Shown piece after piece: positions 1 to 8,108 of a DNA stretch of 64,000 bases. The notes under the pieces are model-generated. The model ran no database searches. It had not been told where the DNA came from and saw only the letters and a program-made list of their open reading frames with translations. Source of the DNA: Phenylobacterium sp. (GTDB lineage: Bacteria > Pseudomonadota > Alphaproteobacteria > Caulobacterales > Caulobacteraceae); contig NZ_JAEUMO010000010.1 of assembly GCF_016793285.1 (NCBI RefSeq), positions 62,001 through 126,000 on the forward strand, given 5' to 3'. The number at the start of each line of letters is the position of its first letter. Position 1 is the first letter of the stretch. A program made the position numbers and the translations under genes.

Positions 1-357
1 GTTCACGTTCACGCCGATCCGCCTCACCTCGCCCTGTATGGCGAGGAGGGCGATAGCGTCGCCGGGCCGAAAGGTCGGCCTGCCGTGAAGGCGGTGACGG
101 ATGAGCGCGGCTACCCACCCGTTCGGGGTCAGCGCCATGCTGGCAGCCTCGTGCGCCAAGCCCTCGCCGTCGTCGGCGGAGAGACGCACCGTCAGCTTCA
201 GGGGACGTGCCGGAAGCCGCCCGCCAGGCGCTGGCGACCCGGCAGCGGCCTGATCCATCAGGCGCCGCAAGGTCGGCGCTCGACCGCCCTGCCCGCCCGC
301 AGCGGCGTCGAACCGGGCCAGCAAATCGTCGGACACCCGAAGGCTGAGATTGGCCAC
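1..357 (-). CDS. MobC-like relaxosome accessory protein (C-terminus cut by window edge)
   Basis: The minus strand is open from base 357 through base 1 (119 codons) and begins MANLSLRVSDDLLARFDAAA, a ribbon-helix-helix-like opening. A second block around residues 56-100 (LKLTVRLSADDGEGLA, then MALTPNGWVAALIRHRL) has the arrangement of plasmid mobilisation MobC-type proteins, which help a relaxase nick oriT. The start is GTG at 357: an in-frame TAG lies upstream, no ATG lies between, and GGAG sits about 8 bases before the GTG. The rest of the gene, and by inference the relaxase, lies left of the window. The start region carries the 14-mer also found upstream of virB1. The RHH class is fairly sure; the MobC name is an inference from family pattern and context. 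Confidence 0.65.
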   Translation of the reverse strand, partial: MANLSLRVSDDLLARFDAAAGGQGGRAPTLRRLMDQAAAGSPAPGGRLPARPLKLTVRLSADDGEGLAHEAASMALTPNGWVAALIRHRLHGRPTFRPGDAIALLAIQGEVRRIGVNVN

Positions 358-451
358 TGGGCCGCTCCACGTAGTGATCCGCCGCCGCGAAGGCTATCCT
401 GCCCTAGACAGCGGCGAACTCAGACTGGCCCCTCCCCTCGGCGCTGGCGAT

Positions 452-465
452 GCGTAAGCCTACGC
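452..465. promoter_or_regulatory. Conjugation box: GCGTAAGCCTACGC upstream of mobC
   Basis: The 14-mer GCGTAAGCCTACGC (GCGTA-agcc-TACGC inverted repeat) lies 95 bp upstream of the GTG of the MobC-like gene. The identical 14-mer, in the same orientation, lies 89 bp upstream of virB1 (27650-27663). Same distance, same orientation and exact identity suggest a shared activator site. The binding protein is inferred, not seen. Confidence 0.55.
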
Positions 466-529
466 CCCGCCAACGCTCGCCCGCCGCCCCTTCGGGGCGC
501 CCCAGCCGGGCCAGATTCGATAGTTGGGG

Positions 530-1900
530 CTAGGTGCGTTCTGGAACGCTCGCTGGATCGTCAGCCAACTCGATGGCGGTCTGCGCCATGTATGGCGGCG
601 GCTCGAATGGCAGCAGGCTCATGATCCGGCCGTCCGCCTCAAGGAACTCATGCGTCGCACCCGGCAGCAGGCTAGGGTCAAGCGGAATGACAGCGTGAGG
701 ATTGTGTAGAACCACGGCGCCCTCGATCCAGCTCTCGCGGTAGTCAGGCCCGTGGACCTCTTCAGCGAATGGGCGCGGACGGGGATCAACAGGATCGTTG
801 TCGTACCGACGAACGCCGGTCCGGACCATCCGGATGCGGCGGTCGCCAAACCCGGCGAGATAGCCAAGCCGGTTGAACTTCACCAGCGTCCCTTGTGGGT
901 TCACGAGGACGGCGCTGATGTGCTCGCTTTTGGGGAGCCGGAAAAAGCCCGAGCGCTCCACGCGCTTGCCGAAGCGATGCTTGTCGATCCAGGCAATCTT
1001 CCGGTGGCCCTGCTCAACCCAGTGCCGCACGCCGAAGACATACTCCGTCGCCGCCGGCACGATGCTGCGCATCCATCCAGAGGCGTGGAAGTCCTGCAGC
1101 GCGATGACGAAGGGCAGGCCCGCCATTTCAGGGATTTCCCAGTACGGCTTTCGCTTGTTCAGCTTCTTCTTCAGCGCCACCGCGAGCTTGATCGGGACGT
1201 AGTTCTCCAAGTAGGCGCGCATCTCCTCCAGTGTGCGCGGCTGCTCGGGCGCGGCGCCCTGGGCTGGGTTTGCCGAGGTGGCCTCGACGCCAAGCGAGCC
1301 TGTTAGTCCGTTGAGAATGAAATCCGGCGCCTGCAGTCCGGGCTCCAGAGCGAAGCCGAGCTCGGTGAAGGTGGCGTAGAGATAGAGCTCCCAGACCCGC
1401 GCGTCGAAACCCGTTGTCTGAAACTGCTCAATGAAATTGCCGTCGGCGTCCTCGAAATATCGCATCATGGCCGCGATCATCTCGCGGGCCGGGGAGTACC
1501 GAGCGTGCTCGACCAGCAGGCGGAAGCTCGGGTGCCATCGCTCGCGCGGAGCGACCGGCGCGAAAAAGTCGACCGGCGCCGCACCGGCATCGCCTTGGTG
1601 GAAGGTTTCGTCGGCCTCGTTCTCGAGTCGCCGCATAGCCGCGATCAGATCTGCTCGGGCGGCTTCCGTGCTCGGCAGCGAGGCCTGGACCGCGACCGCC
1701 CGATAGCTGAGCGTCTCGTCACGAGCTAAAGCGATCCAGCCAAAGTCATAGTCGATCCGGTCCCAGGTCAGGATGCCAAGCACCCGCTCCGTGTCGGTGG
1801 CGAGCCAGTCGTACTCCTGCACCGCCATGAGAATGTGCGGCTGGCGGATGTAGCCCGCCAACGCGTTGAACCTACGCTCATCGAGGGGCGCGATGTTCAT
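530..1900 (-). CDS. Unknown protein with a PD-(D/E)XK nuclease-like motif
   Basis: A 456-residue protein with no signal peptide or membrane segment. Around residues 175-215 there is a pattern seen in PD-(D/E)XK nucleases: a Glu in the helix WELYLYATFTELGF, then APDFILNG, then GVEATSAN about a dozen residues on. The rest, including a long C-terminal part, is not recognised. The ATG at 1900 has GAGG ten bases upstream. It is followed, on the upstream side, by another unknown gene ending at 1938 on the same strand, so the two may be co-transcribed. The nuclease reading rests on one motif and has moderate-to-low support; the reading frame itself is firm. Confidence 0.6.
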   Translation of the reverse strand: MNIAPLDERRFNALAGYIRQPHILMAVQEYDWLATDTERVLGILTWDRIDYDFGWIALARDETLSYRAVAVQASLPSTEAARADLIAAMRRLENEADETFHQGDAGAAPVDFFAPVAPRERWHPSFRLLVEHARYSPAREMIAAMMRYFEDADGNFIEQFQTTGFDARVWELYLYATFTELGFALEPGLQAPDFILNGLTGSLGVEATSANPAQGAAPEQPRTLEEMRAYLENYVPIKLAVALKKKLNKRKPYWEIPEMAGLPFVIALQDFHASGWMRSIVPAATEYVFGVRHWVEQGHRKIAWIDKHRFGKRVERSGFFRLPKSEHISAVLVNPQGTLVKFNRLGYLAGFGDRRIRMVRTGVRRYDNDPVDPRPRPFAEEVHGPDYRESWIEGAVVLHNPHAVIPLDPSLLPGATHEFLEADGRIMSLLPFEPPPYMAQTAIELADDPASVPERT

Positions 1901-1937
1901 CGACCGCTCGCCTCGACGGTGTGCGCCAATCGCCGAG

Positions 1938-2621
1938 TCACTTGGACGCTGGTTTGGCGTGACGGCGAATTCTGGAGCCAGGTTTGAGCGGAGTGCCGGC
2001 GGCAGGCCTTGAGGCTGGCTTGGCCGCCGGCGTCGGCTTCACCGCCGACGCCGCAGATGCATCATCATCATCATCATCGTCATCATCGTCGACGATGAGT
2101 TTGCCCTCGTCATTGAGGTCGTCGAGGTCGAAGGCACCCACCTCATTGGCCCGGATCGCCAGGGCCTGCCACTTATTGTCGTGGACCAGCTTGGCGAGGT
2201 AAGCGCGCTTGATGACGTAGTAGGGATTGTAGATCACCGCGTAGGATAGGTCGCCCAGCGGTCCACCCTTCAAGCCGATGAAGCCCAGTTCGGCCAAGCG
2301 TTGCATGCGGTCCTTCCAGGTCCGCAGAGCGCGTTGACCCTCGAAGCCGGCGTGGAAGGCCATTTCCTCCGGGCGATTAAGGGGGATGAAGTTCTCTTCG
2401 ATCCGGACCCTCGTCCAGAGCTCTAGGTAGGTGCGACTGACCGGAAAGCCTTTGCCGGACAGGTCGTCCATGATGCTCATCATCAACGGCATCAGACGAG
2501 GCAGCGCTACCCACCCGTCATTGCCCATGGCCCACAGCTCGTCCTTCGACAGGTCGGGCCACAGCTTCTTGCGGGCGTCGAGCTGCCGCCTCTGGATTGA
2601 TCGTGCCTTGCCTCGCGCCAT
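1938..2621 (-). CDS. Unknown protein with a poly-aspartate tract and basic Ala/Pro/Lys tail
   Basis: A 227-residue protein. The first 150 residues form a compact domain (WPDLSKDELWAMGNDGWVAL, later RALRTWKDRMQRLAELGFIG) that could hold a winged helix, but no family is recognised. It then has a run of ten aspartates near residue 178, encoded by GAT/GAC repeats (about 2060-2095), and a basic tail rich in Ala, Pro and Lys. AGGAGGT lies 8 bases before the ATG at 2621, a strong ribosome site. It sits just upstream of the unknown gene at 530-1900 on the same strand. The acidic run followed by a basic tail suggests flexible binding to nucleic acid or protein; this is inference. Confidence 0.6.
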   Translation of the reverse strand: MARGKARSIQRRQLDARKKLWPDLSKDELWAMGNDGWVALPRLMPLMMSIMDDLSGKGFPVSRTYLELWTRVRIEENFIPLNRPEEMAFHAGFEGQRALRTWKDRMQRLAELGFIGLKGGPLGDLSYAVIYNPYYVIKRAYLAKLVHDNKWQALAIRANEVGAFDLDDLNDEGKLIVDDDDDDDDDDASAASAVKPTPAAKPASRPAAGTPLKPGSRIRRHAKPASK

Positions 2622-2975
2622 GGACGCCTACCTCCTGAAGTTAAGGCGGGCCCGGGTTTGGACGCCGGGCCCTTCGCTATCGATCTGCCCCAGGAACCGT
2701 GACGACCGAGGGTTTTTTGGAATTCGGCTGGGTTTGGACGCCAGCTAGTTCCATGACCTTCACGATGGCGTCATTGTGCTTATTGCCGGCCGACGAGTCG
2801 AATGCGTAGTTTCGGAAACTGCGCCGGAGTTTACGTGAAATCCGGCAAACTCGGATGGTGAGTTCGCTTATATCCGTCAGACTACGATGTCCAAACGGCT
2901 TTTCTACGCGAACCACTGGGCACAAGCGACTGAAAGATTACCGCAATTCGGCTCGAGCACGGTCTCACGGTTTCG

Positions 2976-3008
2976 GGATATCGACGTGTCGGGGTATCGG
3001 ACGTGTCG
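2976..3008. repeat. Pair of adjacent imperfect direct repeats (iteron- or operator-like)
   Basis: GGATATCGACGTGTCG (2976-2991) is followed at once by GGGTATCGGACGTGTCG (2992-3008) and a degenerate third start, CGGTATTGGGG. The period is 16-17 bp. Such spacing suits a dimeric binding protein, a partition site or an iteron; there are too few copies to decide. Confidence 0.45.
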
Positions 3009-3083
3009 CGGTATTGGGGAATTCCCAAAGGGGGGTTCGGGTCCCCGGACCGCCCCTCCCGCCATCTCCTTAAAATAGCGGAA

Positions 3084-3111
3084 AATGGCGGACGCCGAGG
3101 CGCCCGCCATT
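3084..3111 (-). terminator. Rho-independent terminator after ardC
   Basis: AATGGCGG (3084-3091) pairs with CCGCCATT (3104-3111), with a few inner GC pairs. Read on the minus strand it starts 8 bases past the ardC stop and is followed by TTTCCGCTATTTT. Confidence 0.65.
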
Positions 3112-3118
3112 GTTTGGG

Positions 3119-4036
3119 CTAGGCAGCGACCGCCGTCTGCTGCTGATGCAGCAAGTCAGCCGCCCGCTGAGCGTGGGCGGCGGCGGTGAAGATGAACCGC
3201 CGGTCGTCCTTCAGCACCTTCAGCCAGTTGTCGATGTAGCTGGCGTGGTCGGGCCGGGGCTCAAGCTCAAGCCCAAGGTCGGCGCAGAGGAACGCCGCGC
3301 CCAGCTCGGCAACCAGCTCTTCGCGAGCGTAGCCGTCGTCGCCCCAGCGTTTGCGACCGAAGTCCCGGTCGAGCCGGGTCGGGTGACGGGTCCAGTGGGT
3401 GCATTCGTGGGCGAGGGTCGCGTAGTACGCCTCCGGGTCTTGGAAGCACTCGAACGGCGGCATCTGAATGTGGTCGGGCTGCAGGGCGTAGTAGGCCTGA
3501 TTGCCGCCATGACGGATGTCGGCGCCGGTCGCCGCAAAGAAGGCGTCGGCGTGGTCGATCCGTTGGGCGACGTCGAGCTTGGGCTCAGGCACGGCGTGGA
3601 AGTGGGCGGGCAGTCCCTCCACCTGATCGACGTTGAAGACGGTGTAGGCCTTGAGGAACGGGATCGAGCGTTCAACGTCCTCGCCGCCTTCGCCCGCTTC
3701 CGTGCGGGTGATGCGGTTGGCGTAGACGACAGTCGAACCGTGCTCGCCCTTGCGGACGTGGCCTCCGAGCGCCAGCGCCTGTCGAAAAGTGATCCAGATC
3801 GGCGCCGTGTAGCCGCGGGCCACCGCTTCGGCCCAGAGCAGGATGACGTTGATGCCGCTGTAAGGCTCGCCAGTAGAGCGAAGCGGGCGGCTGATCTTCC
3901 CGGCCAGATGCTCGGCGGACCAGGGCTTGGTCCAGGGACGAACGCCGTTCTCCAGGTCGGCGATGATGGCGTTGGTGACCCGGCTATAGAGGTCTTGCTT
4001 GGAATCGGGGCGTGAGGTCTCGGACGCGCGCATCAT
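3119..4036 (-). CDS. ardC: ArdC-type antirestriction protein (ssDNA-binding plus zincin metallopeptidase domain)
   Basis: A 305-residue protein. The N-terminal region (DLYSRVTNAIIADLENGVRP, then WTKPW and PYSGINVILLW) matches the ArdC single-strand-DNA-binding domain, and GGHVRKGEHGSTVVYANRI is typical of the family. The C-terminal half is a zincin-like metallopeptidase with the HExxH motif HECTH and a downstream Glu in EELVAELGAAF. ArdC proteins protect incoming plasmid DNA from host restriction. The reading frame stays open far upstream, but AGGAGG is placed 5 and 8 bases before the adjacent ATGs at 4036 and 4033, which fixes the start. DUF736 lies just upstream on the same strand, a pairing common on alphaproteobacterial conjugative elements. 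Confidence 0.88.
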   Translation of the reverse strand: MMRASETSRPDSKQDLYSRVTNAIIADLENGVRPWTKPWSAEHLAGKISRPLRSTGEPYSGINVILLWAEAVARGYTAPIWITFRQALALGGHVRKGEHGSTVVYANRITRTEAGEGGEDVERSIPFLKAYTVFNVDQVEGLPAHFHAVPEPKLDVAQRIDHADAFFAATGADIRHGGNQAYYALQPDHIQMPPFECFQDPEAYYATLAHECTHWTRHPTRLDRDFGRKRWGDDGYAREELVAELGAAFLCADLGLELEPRPDHASYIDNWLKVLKDDRRFIFTAAAHAQRAADLLHQQQTAVAA

Positions 4037-4110
4037 GGCGGCCTCCTGTGGTTTGGATTTCTGGGGGGAGCGGCGCCCCGCCGGGGTCGGCGGGGCGCTC
4101 TGCGAGGAGG

Positions 4111-4422
4111 TCAGTCGGTCTGGCGACTGCGCGACCAGATCAGGCTGTAGCCCTCGTCGGCGTCGACCAGGCTGGCGTAGATCGGAGCCGGGAAGCTCGG
4201 GTCGTCCAGCTTGACCGAGAGGTAGGCCCGGTCCTCCTTGGAGGTCTTCTTCCAGGCGGCGCCGAACTCGGTGGCGCCGGAGAAGATGCGGAAGTCTGGG
4301 GCGTTGTCGTTGGCCTTTTCGGCCTTGCGCAGGACTGCCGACTTGACGTTGAGGGTCAGGGTCTTGATCGCGCCGTTGTAGTTGCCGGCGTCGTCCTTGG
4401 TGAAGGTGCCGATGGTCGCCAT
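4111..4422 (-). CDS. DUF736 family protein
   Basis: A 103-residue protein that opens [20 protein letters not shown] and continues with [20 protein letters not shown] and [16 protein letters not shown], a full-length match in pattern to DUF736. These small soluble proteins are common next to ArdC and ParB on conjugative plasmids and ICEs of Alphaproteobacteria; their biochemical role is not established. AAGGAG lies 8 bases before the ATG. The gene is on the same strand as ardC with a 74-base gap, so a shared transcript is likely. Confidence 0.85.
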   Translation of the reverse strand: MATIGTFTKDDAGNYNGAIKTLTLNVKSAVLRKAEKANDNAPDFRIFSGATEFGAAWKKTSKEDRAYLSVKLDDPSFPAPIYASLVDADEGYSLIWSRSRQTD

Positions 4423-4752
4423 GATGAAGTCTCCTTGTTCCTCGGACCGCGCCCATCGCGGCCTCGATGGCGATTTCCAGGACGAGGGGCGCTGAGCGCC
4501 GCAGCCGCAGGCCCGCAGCGCAGCGGAGGACGCCGGCGACGACTTGTTTGTCGCGCGAGGAATTCGGCGCAGCCGAAGGGGAAAGAAGTCGAAGAGCCGG
4601 CGTTGCGGCGATCAGCGGGGCCGGAACGGCCCGAACCCCTCGGCCCTATCAGGCCAGAGAGGCGGCATGGGTCGGTTGCGAAGGTGAGGTGTTCGCCCTG
4701 GCGACCGGAACCACATCACAACGACGCCGGTCACGCTCGCAAAGAAGAAGAA

Positions 4753-4781
4753 GGGCCGCCCGCCTTGTCGGCGAACGGCCC
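4753..4781 (-). terminator. Second terminator hairpin after parB
   Basis: GGGCCG (4753-4758) pairs with CGGCCC (4776-4781), with further inner CGCC/GGCG pairs. On the minus strand it is followed by TTCTTCTTCTTT. Confidence 0.6.
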
Positions 4782-4795
4782 CAAGCTGGAAAGAA

Positions 4796-4812
4796 GGCCG
4801 CGAACTGCGGCC
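4796..4812 (-). terminator. First terminator hairpin after parB
   Basis: GGCCGC (4796-4801), loop of 5, GCGGCC (4807-4812). On the minus strand it lies 5 bases after the parB stop and is followed by TTCTTTCC. Confidence 0.6.
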
Positions 4813-4817
4813 CGCCG

Positions 4818-6797
4818 CTAGGCGGCTTCTTCGGTCAGCACAGACGGCTCCGCATGAACCTCGGACTCCACCGAGACCGGCGCTCGAAGCAGGCTCGGCA
4901 ACCAGCCCTTTCCGGTCAGCAGCGCTTCGGCCTCGGACGCCATCTCGGGCTTCTTCATGCCGCCGATCCGCTCGGCTGCTTCATCCGACACAGCTTCCCG
5001 CACGGCCTCGCCGATCCTGGCCTTGGTGACGCGGCCCAGGTAGCTCGCCACGGTGGCCGACCAATATCCGGTCATGTCGAGGTTCACGGCCTGCGCCAGA
5101 CGATCAGCGTGCGCCCACGCCCCCGGCTTACGGTCGAACGGCGTGCGCACCGCGTTGACCGTCAGGCTCGCACTATGCGCCAGCAGGTCCAGAAGGTCCG
5201 TCGCCGCCAGCCCCTGCACGAAAGTCCAGAGGTCCGCCGCCTCCTTCGGCAAGCGCACCGCCCACCGCTCATGGCGCTCGGCGATGCTGCGTCCGGCGCG
5301 GCTCTCGTCGATGCCCGGCGCGTGGCCGTCGAGATAGGTCGAGACGCCTTTGATCTCCAAGCAGGAGGCGCGGTCGTAGGGCGGGTAGAAGGCAAACAGC
5401 GCCAAGCTGTGAACCACCGCCGACAGCGCGACCGTGGGACTGGCGCCCAAGGCGTCGCGCAGCGCCAGGGTCCGTTGGGCGGTGAGGTCCAAGACCAGAC
5501 GCTCCGACAAAGGGGCGCCCGCATCCTCATCGGCCTCCTCGACCTCGGGGGCTGCTCCTTCCTCGCCGCTCTCCGGCCCGCCAGCCTCTTCGCCTTCGCT
5601 TTCCGGTTTGGGCCCCGGCGCCGGAACGTCCTCGGGGCGGATCAAGCCCCGCTCCACACGGGCCACGCCGTCCTGGCCGAGGATGACGAACACCCCGCCC
5701 CGCGCGATCTCATCGGGGGCGAAAGCGGTCCCGTCGCCAAAGGCTGCAAGAGCCGCGTCGATCTCGGCGAACCGCGCCTCGATCTCGGGCGGAAGCTCCT
5801 CGACCGCGTCCCACTCGCTGACCAGCGCGTCGTATTCGTCGGACAAGGCCGCCATGCGCGCCCTCTCCTCGTCCGGGCGCTCCACTGGATGCGGATAGAC
5901 GCGTGCGAGGCCGAGCGCCCGGGGATAGTCGATATGGGCCTCGGCCCACTTCCAACCCTCCGCGTCCTGCACCGCCTGCGCGATCCCTGCCAGCTTCTCG
6001 GCGGCCAGCCGGTCCAGCAGGCCTGCGTCTTCGAACCAGCCGCCGCCGTCCTCGGTGAAGAGGTCGCGCAGGATGGTCCCGCCCGCCTCGCTATAGGCTT
6101 CGGCGCCGACGAAGACCGCCCGCCGATCCGTGGCCGTGACCTTGGCCTCGGTCATGGCGCGGCGGATCAGATAGGGCGGGCGATCCGGCCCCAGTTGGTC
6201 GAACACCTGTTCCTGCCGGGCATGGTCCTCGCTGACGGCATAGGCCATCATCTGGTCGAGGGTCAGGTCGCCCGCGCGGTAGCGCTCCATCAGCATCGGG
6301 CTGACCGCGCCCAGCCGAAGCCGCTGGCGCACCACTTGGGCAGACACGCCGAACCGCGCGCCAATCTCCTCGGCGCCAAAGCCCCGGCGCTCGGCTTGTT
6401 CCCGGAACGCCTCGAACTCGTCCGCTGGGTGCATGCGGAAGCGAGTGACGTTCTCGTCCAGGCTGATCTCGTGGGCGTCGTGGCTCAGGTCCACCACGCA
6501 GCGCACCGGCTCGGCCTTTTTGATCGTCTTGCGCTTGGCGAGCAGGACCAGCGCCAAGCGGCGCCCCTCGCCGATGGTCACCAGATAAAAGCCGGTCGCC
6601 GCCCCGGCCTCATCCGTCTCAGGCTCCACCACCGGCGCCTGCAAGACGCCCTTCGCCGCGATGCTGGCGGCCAAGGTTTCGATGTCGGCCTCGGCATGAG
6701 GGGTCCGCCGGGCGTTGCGCGGCGACTTCTTCAGCTTGTTGAGCGGCACGTCGATGACGTCGCCGTCCTGATGAACGATGTTGGCTTGTTCGGTCAT
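4818..6797 (-). CDS. parB: Long ParB/RepB/Spo0J family protein
   Basis: A 659-residue protein. Residues 17-60 (VPLNKLKKSPRNARRTPHAE and following) and the GEGRRLALVLL box near residue 83 form the ParB N-terminal domain. A HTH follows (EEIGARFGVSAQVVRQRLRL). The long C-terminal half has an acidic stretch (EGEEAGGPESGEEGAAPEVE) and no recognised domain. Plasmid ParB proteins are usually near 300 residues; this long form is typical of conjugative elements of this class. No ParA is adjacent, so classical partition is doubtful and a regulatory role is possible. The frame is open 200 bases further upstream, but AGGAG lies 7 bases before the ATG at 6797. Codon use matches the neighbours. Confidence 0.85.
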   Translation of the reverse strand: MTEQANIVHQDGDVIDVPLNKLKKSPRNARRTPHAEADIETLAASIAAKGVLQAPVVEPETDEAGAATGFYLVTIGEGRRLALVLLAKRKTIKKAEPVRCVVDLSHDAHEISLDENVTRFRMHPADEFEAFREQAERRGFGAEEIGARFGVSAQVVRQRLRLGAVSPMLMERYRAGDLTLDQMMAYAVSEDHARQEQVFDQLGPDRPPYLIRRAMTEAKVTATDRRAVFVGAEAYSEAGGTILRDLFTEDGGGWFEDAGLLDRLAAEKLAGIAQAVQDAEGWKWAEAHIDYPRALGLARVYPHPVERPDEERARMAALSDEYDALVSEWDAVEELPPEIEARFAEIDAALAAFGDGTAFAPDEIARGGVFVILGQDGVARVERGLIRPEDVPAPGPKPESEGEEAGGPESGEEGAAPEVEEADEDAGAPLSERLVLDLTAQRTLALRDALGASPTVALSAVVHSLALFAFYPPYDRASCLEIKGVSTYLDGHAPGIDESRAGRSIAERHERWAVRLPKEAADLWTFVQGLAATDLLDLLAHSASLTVNAVRTPFDRKPGAWAHADRLAQAVNLDMTGYWSATVASYLGRVTKARIGEAVREAVSDEAAERIGGMKKPEMASEAEALLTGKGWLPSLLRAPVSVESEVHAEPSVLTEEAA

Positions 6798-7279
6798 GGC
6801 TAAGCTCCTTGGGGCATGGGTTGCAGGCGCAAGGCGCGCCTGAACCCTTGCCCGTCGGCGAGACCGGGGGTGCAAACGGAGGGGCGGCTTCGCGGGGAAC
6901 CGGCTGCAGGGCTTCAAGCCCTGCGAACCTGCCGGACCTGCCCAGCCCGAAGCTGGGCGGAAGCCGCTCCGAAGTGCGCCGGGGGCGGAGCCCCAAGCCA
7001 CGGCCGCGCGTCAGCGCGGCGTCAAAGAGAAGGCTGCAAGGAGCCTGCGCGCCGTCAGGCGCTGCACGGCAGGAAGCGCCGTCGAGCGGCCGGCGGCGCC
7101 ATCGGCGCCCGAAGGGGCGGACCCGTAGGAGCCGCGGCACGCGGCGGGACCGAGCACGCCCGCCGGCCGCTCTCCTTACAGGAGGCCGTTTCCGGACTGT
7201 CTTGCCCGTCCTATTCTTCGGGCACTCGCGGGAGCCGATTCTTTTGCAACGCTTAGATTTGCAGAACCTAGCCGCATCG
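6798..7279. other. GC-rich divergent spacer between parB and the HEPN gene
   Basis: About 480 bp separating the divergent parB and 7280 genes. It is strongly GC-rich up to about 7200, with many short self-complementary runs but no long stem or clear promoter. I see no supported gene. Confidence 0.4.
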
Positions 7280-8071
7280 ATGAGTTACGTCGGCGGCTCG
7301 TTGAAGATGATGGAAATCAACCGAACCCACATCCTGAAGGGTCAGGTAGCGTTCCAAACGATCGACACGAATGACTATGCCCGCATCTTGAATGCTGCAC
7401 AGCTGATCGAAGCCGCTGGCCAGCAGCTAAAAATGTCCTCCACTATTGTGGCCGCACGCCGCGCTCAAAGCGCGTTGCAGGCTGGGTTCCGGGGCATTGG
7501 CCGCTACGACGCGGAAAGCCTCGGCCCCTTGATCAGCGCACTGACGCAGATGCTGACCAGCTTCGTCGATGAACTGGGCGGACAACACATCGTCGGTATG
7601 GACGCGGTCCGCGGGGCGCTCTTGCTGGCCGACGGGCCGCCGCTAGGACACCGGGTGGCAGCTGCGTTCCCAGACATCCAGGAGGATCTCTCGGAGGCTG
7701 CAGCCTGCCGCGCCCTTGAGCGTCCAACAGCCAGCGTGTTTCACCTCATGCGAGCGATGGAAGCCGCAGTTCAGGCTCTGGCCGCGCAGCTGGGAATCGA
7801 AGGCGTTACCCGCGAATGGGGCAAGCTGCTAAGTGACATGAAACGTGAGATTGAGGTGATGCCGAAGGGCAAGGCCCGTAACGCATGGTCCGAGAACCAC
7901 AGCCTACTCTATCACGTGAAACAGGCTTGGCGGAACGACGTCATGCATCCGAACCGGACCTACACGCTCGCCGAAGCCGACCGCATTCACGACGCGGTCG
8001 CATCGTATCTTGAACAGTTGGCGGAACTGCTGGCGACCGCCCGAACATCAGCGCCCGAAGGCGCTGCATGA
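7280..8071 (+). CDS. Putative HEPN-type protein with R-x4-H motif
   Basis: A 263-residue soluble protein, mainly helical. The C-terminal part (VFHLMRAMEAAVQALAAQLG, later SLLYHVKQAWRNDVMHPNRT) carries R218-N-D-V-M-H223, the R-x(4-6)-H signature of HEPN ribonucleases, followed by a final helix. HEPN proteins often act as RNA-cutting toxins in toxin-antitoxin, abortive infection and CRISPR accessory systems. The ATG at 7280 has no clear ribosome site. An in-frame TTG at 7244 has GGGAG nine bases upstream, so translation may begin there, adding 12 residues. The gene converges with the regulator at 8109. The exact family is not recognised; HEPN assignment is inference from motif and helix layout. 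Confidence 0.6.
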   Translation: MSYVGGSLKMMEINRTHILKGQVAFQTIDTNDYARILNAAQLIEAAGQQLKMSSTIVAARRAQSALQAGFRGIGRYDAESLGPLISALTQMLTSFVDELGGQHIVGMDAVRGALLLADGPPLGHRVAAAFPDIQEDLSEAAACRALERPTASVFHLMRAMEAAVQALAAQLGIEGVTREWGKLLSDMKREIEVMPKGKARNAWSENHSLLYHVKQAWRNDVMHPNRTYTLAEADRIHDAVASYLEQLAELLATARTSAPEGAA

Positions 8072-8108
8072 TCGACGGGACCGACAACGCGGCTCAAGCA
8101 CCCCTTCG

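Larger units (their letters stand above)
2622..3118. other. Non-coding gap with short direct repeats and a terminator
   Basis: About 500 bp without a convincing gene. It holds the two 16-17 bp direct repeats at 2976-3008, a near-palindrome TTGGGGAATTCCCAA at about 3013, and the ardC terminator at 3084-3111. An open frame at 2677-2925 on the minus strand has no recognisable domain and was not called. Confidence 0.5.
4423..4817. other. Non-coding gap between parB and DUF736
   Basis: About 395 bp. The parB-proximal end holds two tandem terminator hairpins (4753-4781 and 4796-4812). The remainder should hold the promoter of DUF736-ardC, but no clear -35/-10 pair is visible. No supported gene. 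Confidence 0.5.

Noticed and set aside
2055..2100. GAT/GAC repeats as a possible CRISPR or satellite array
   Set aside because: They encode the Asp run of the 1938-2621 gene and have no spacer structure.
2677..2925. 82-codon minus-strand frame in the ardC gap
   Set aside because: No domain, no ribosome site and unusual composition; not called.
4467..6803. A 778-codon open frame on the plus strand
   Set aside because: It is antisense to parB over its whole useful length, Arg-rich and without any domain; parB on the minus strand has ribosome site, motifs and terminators.
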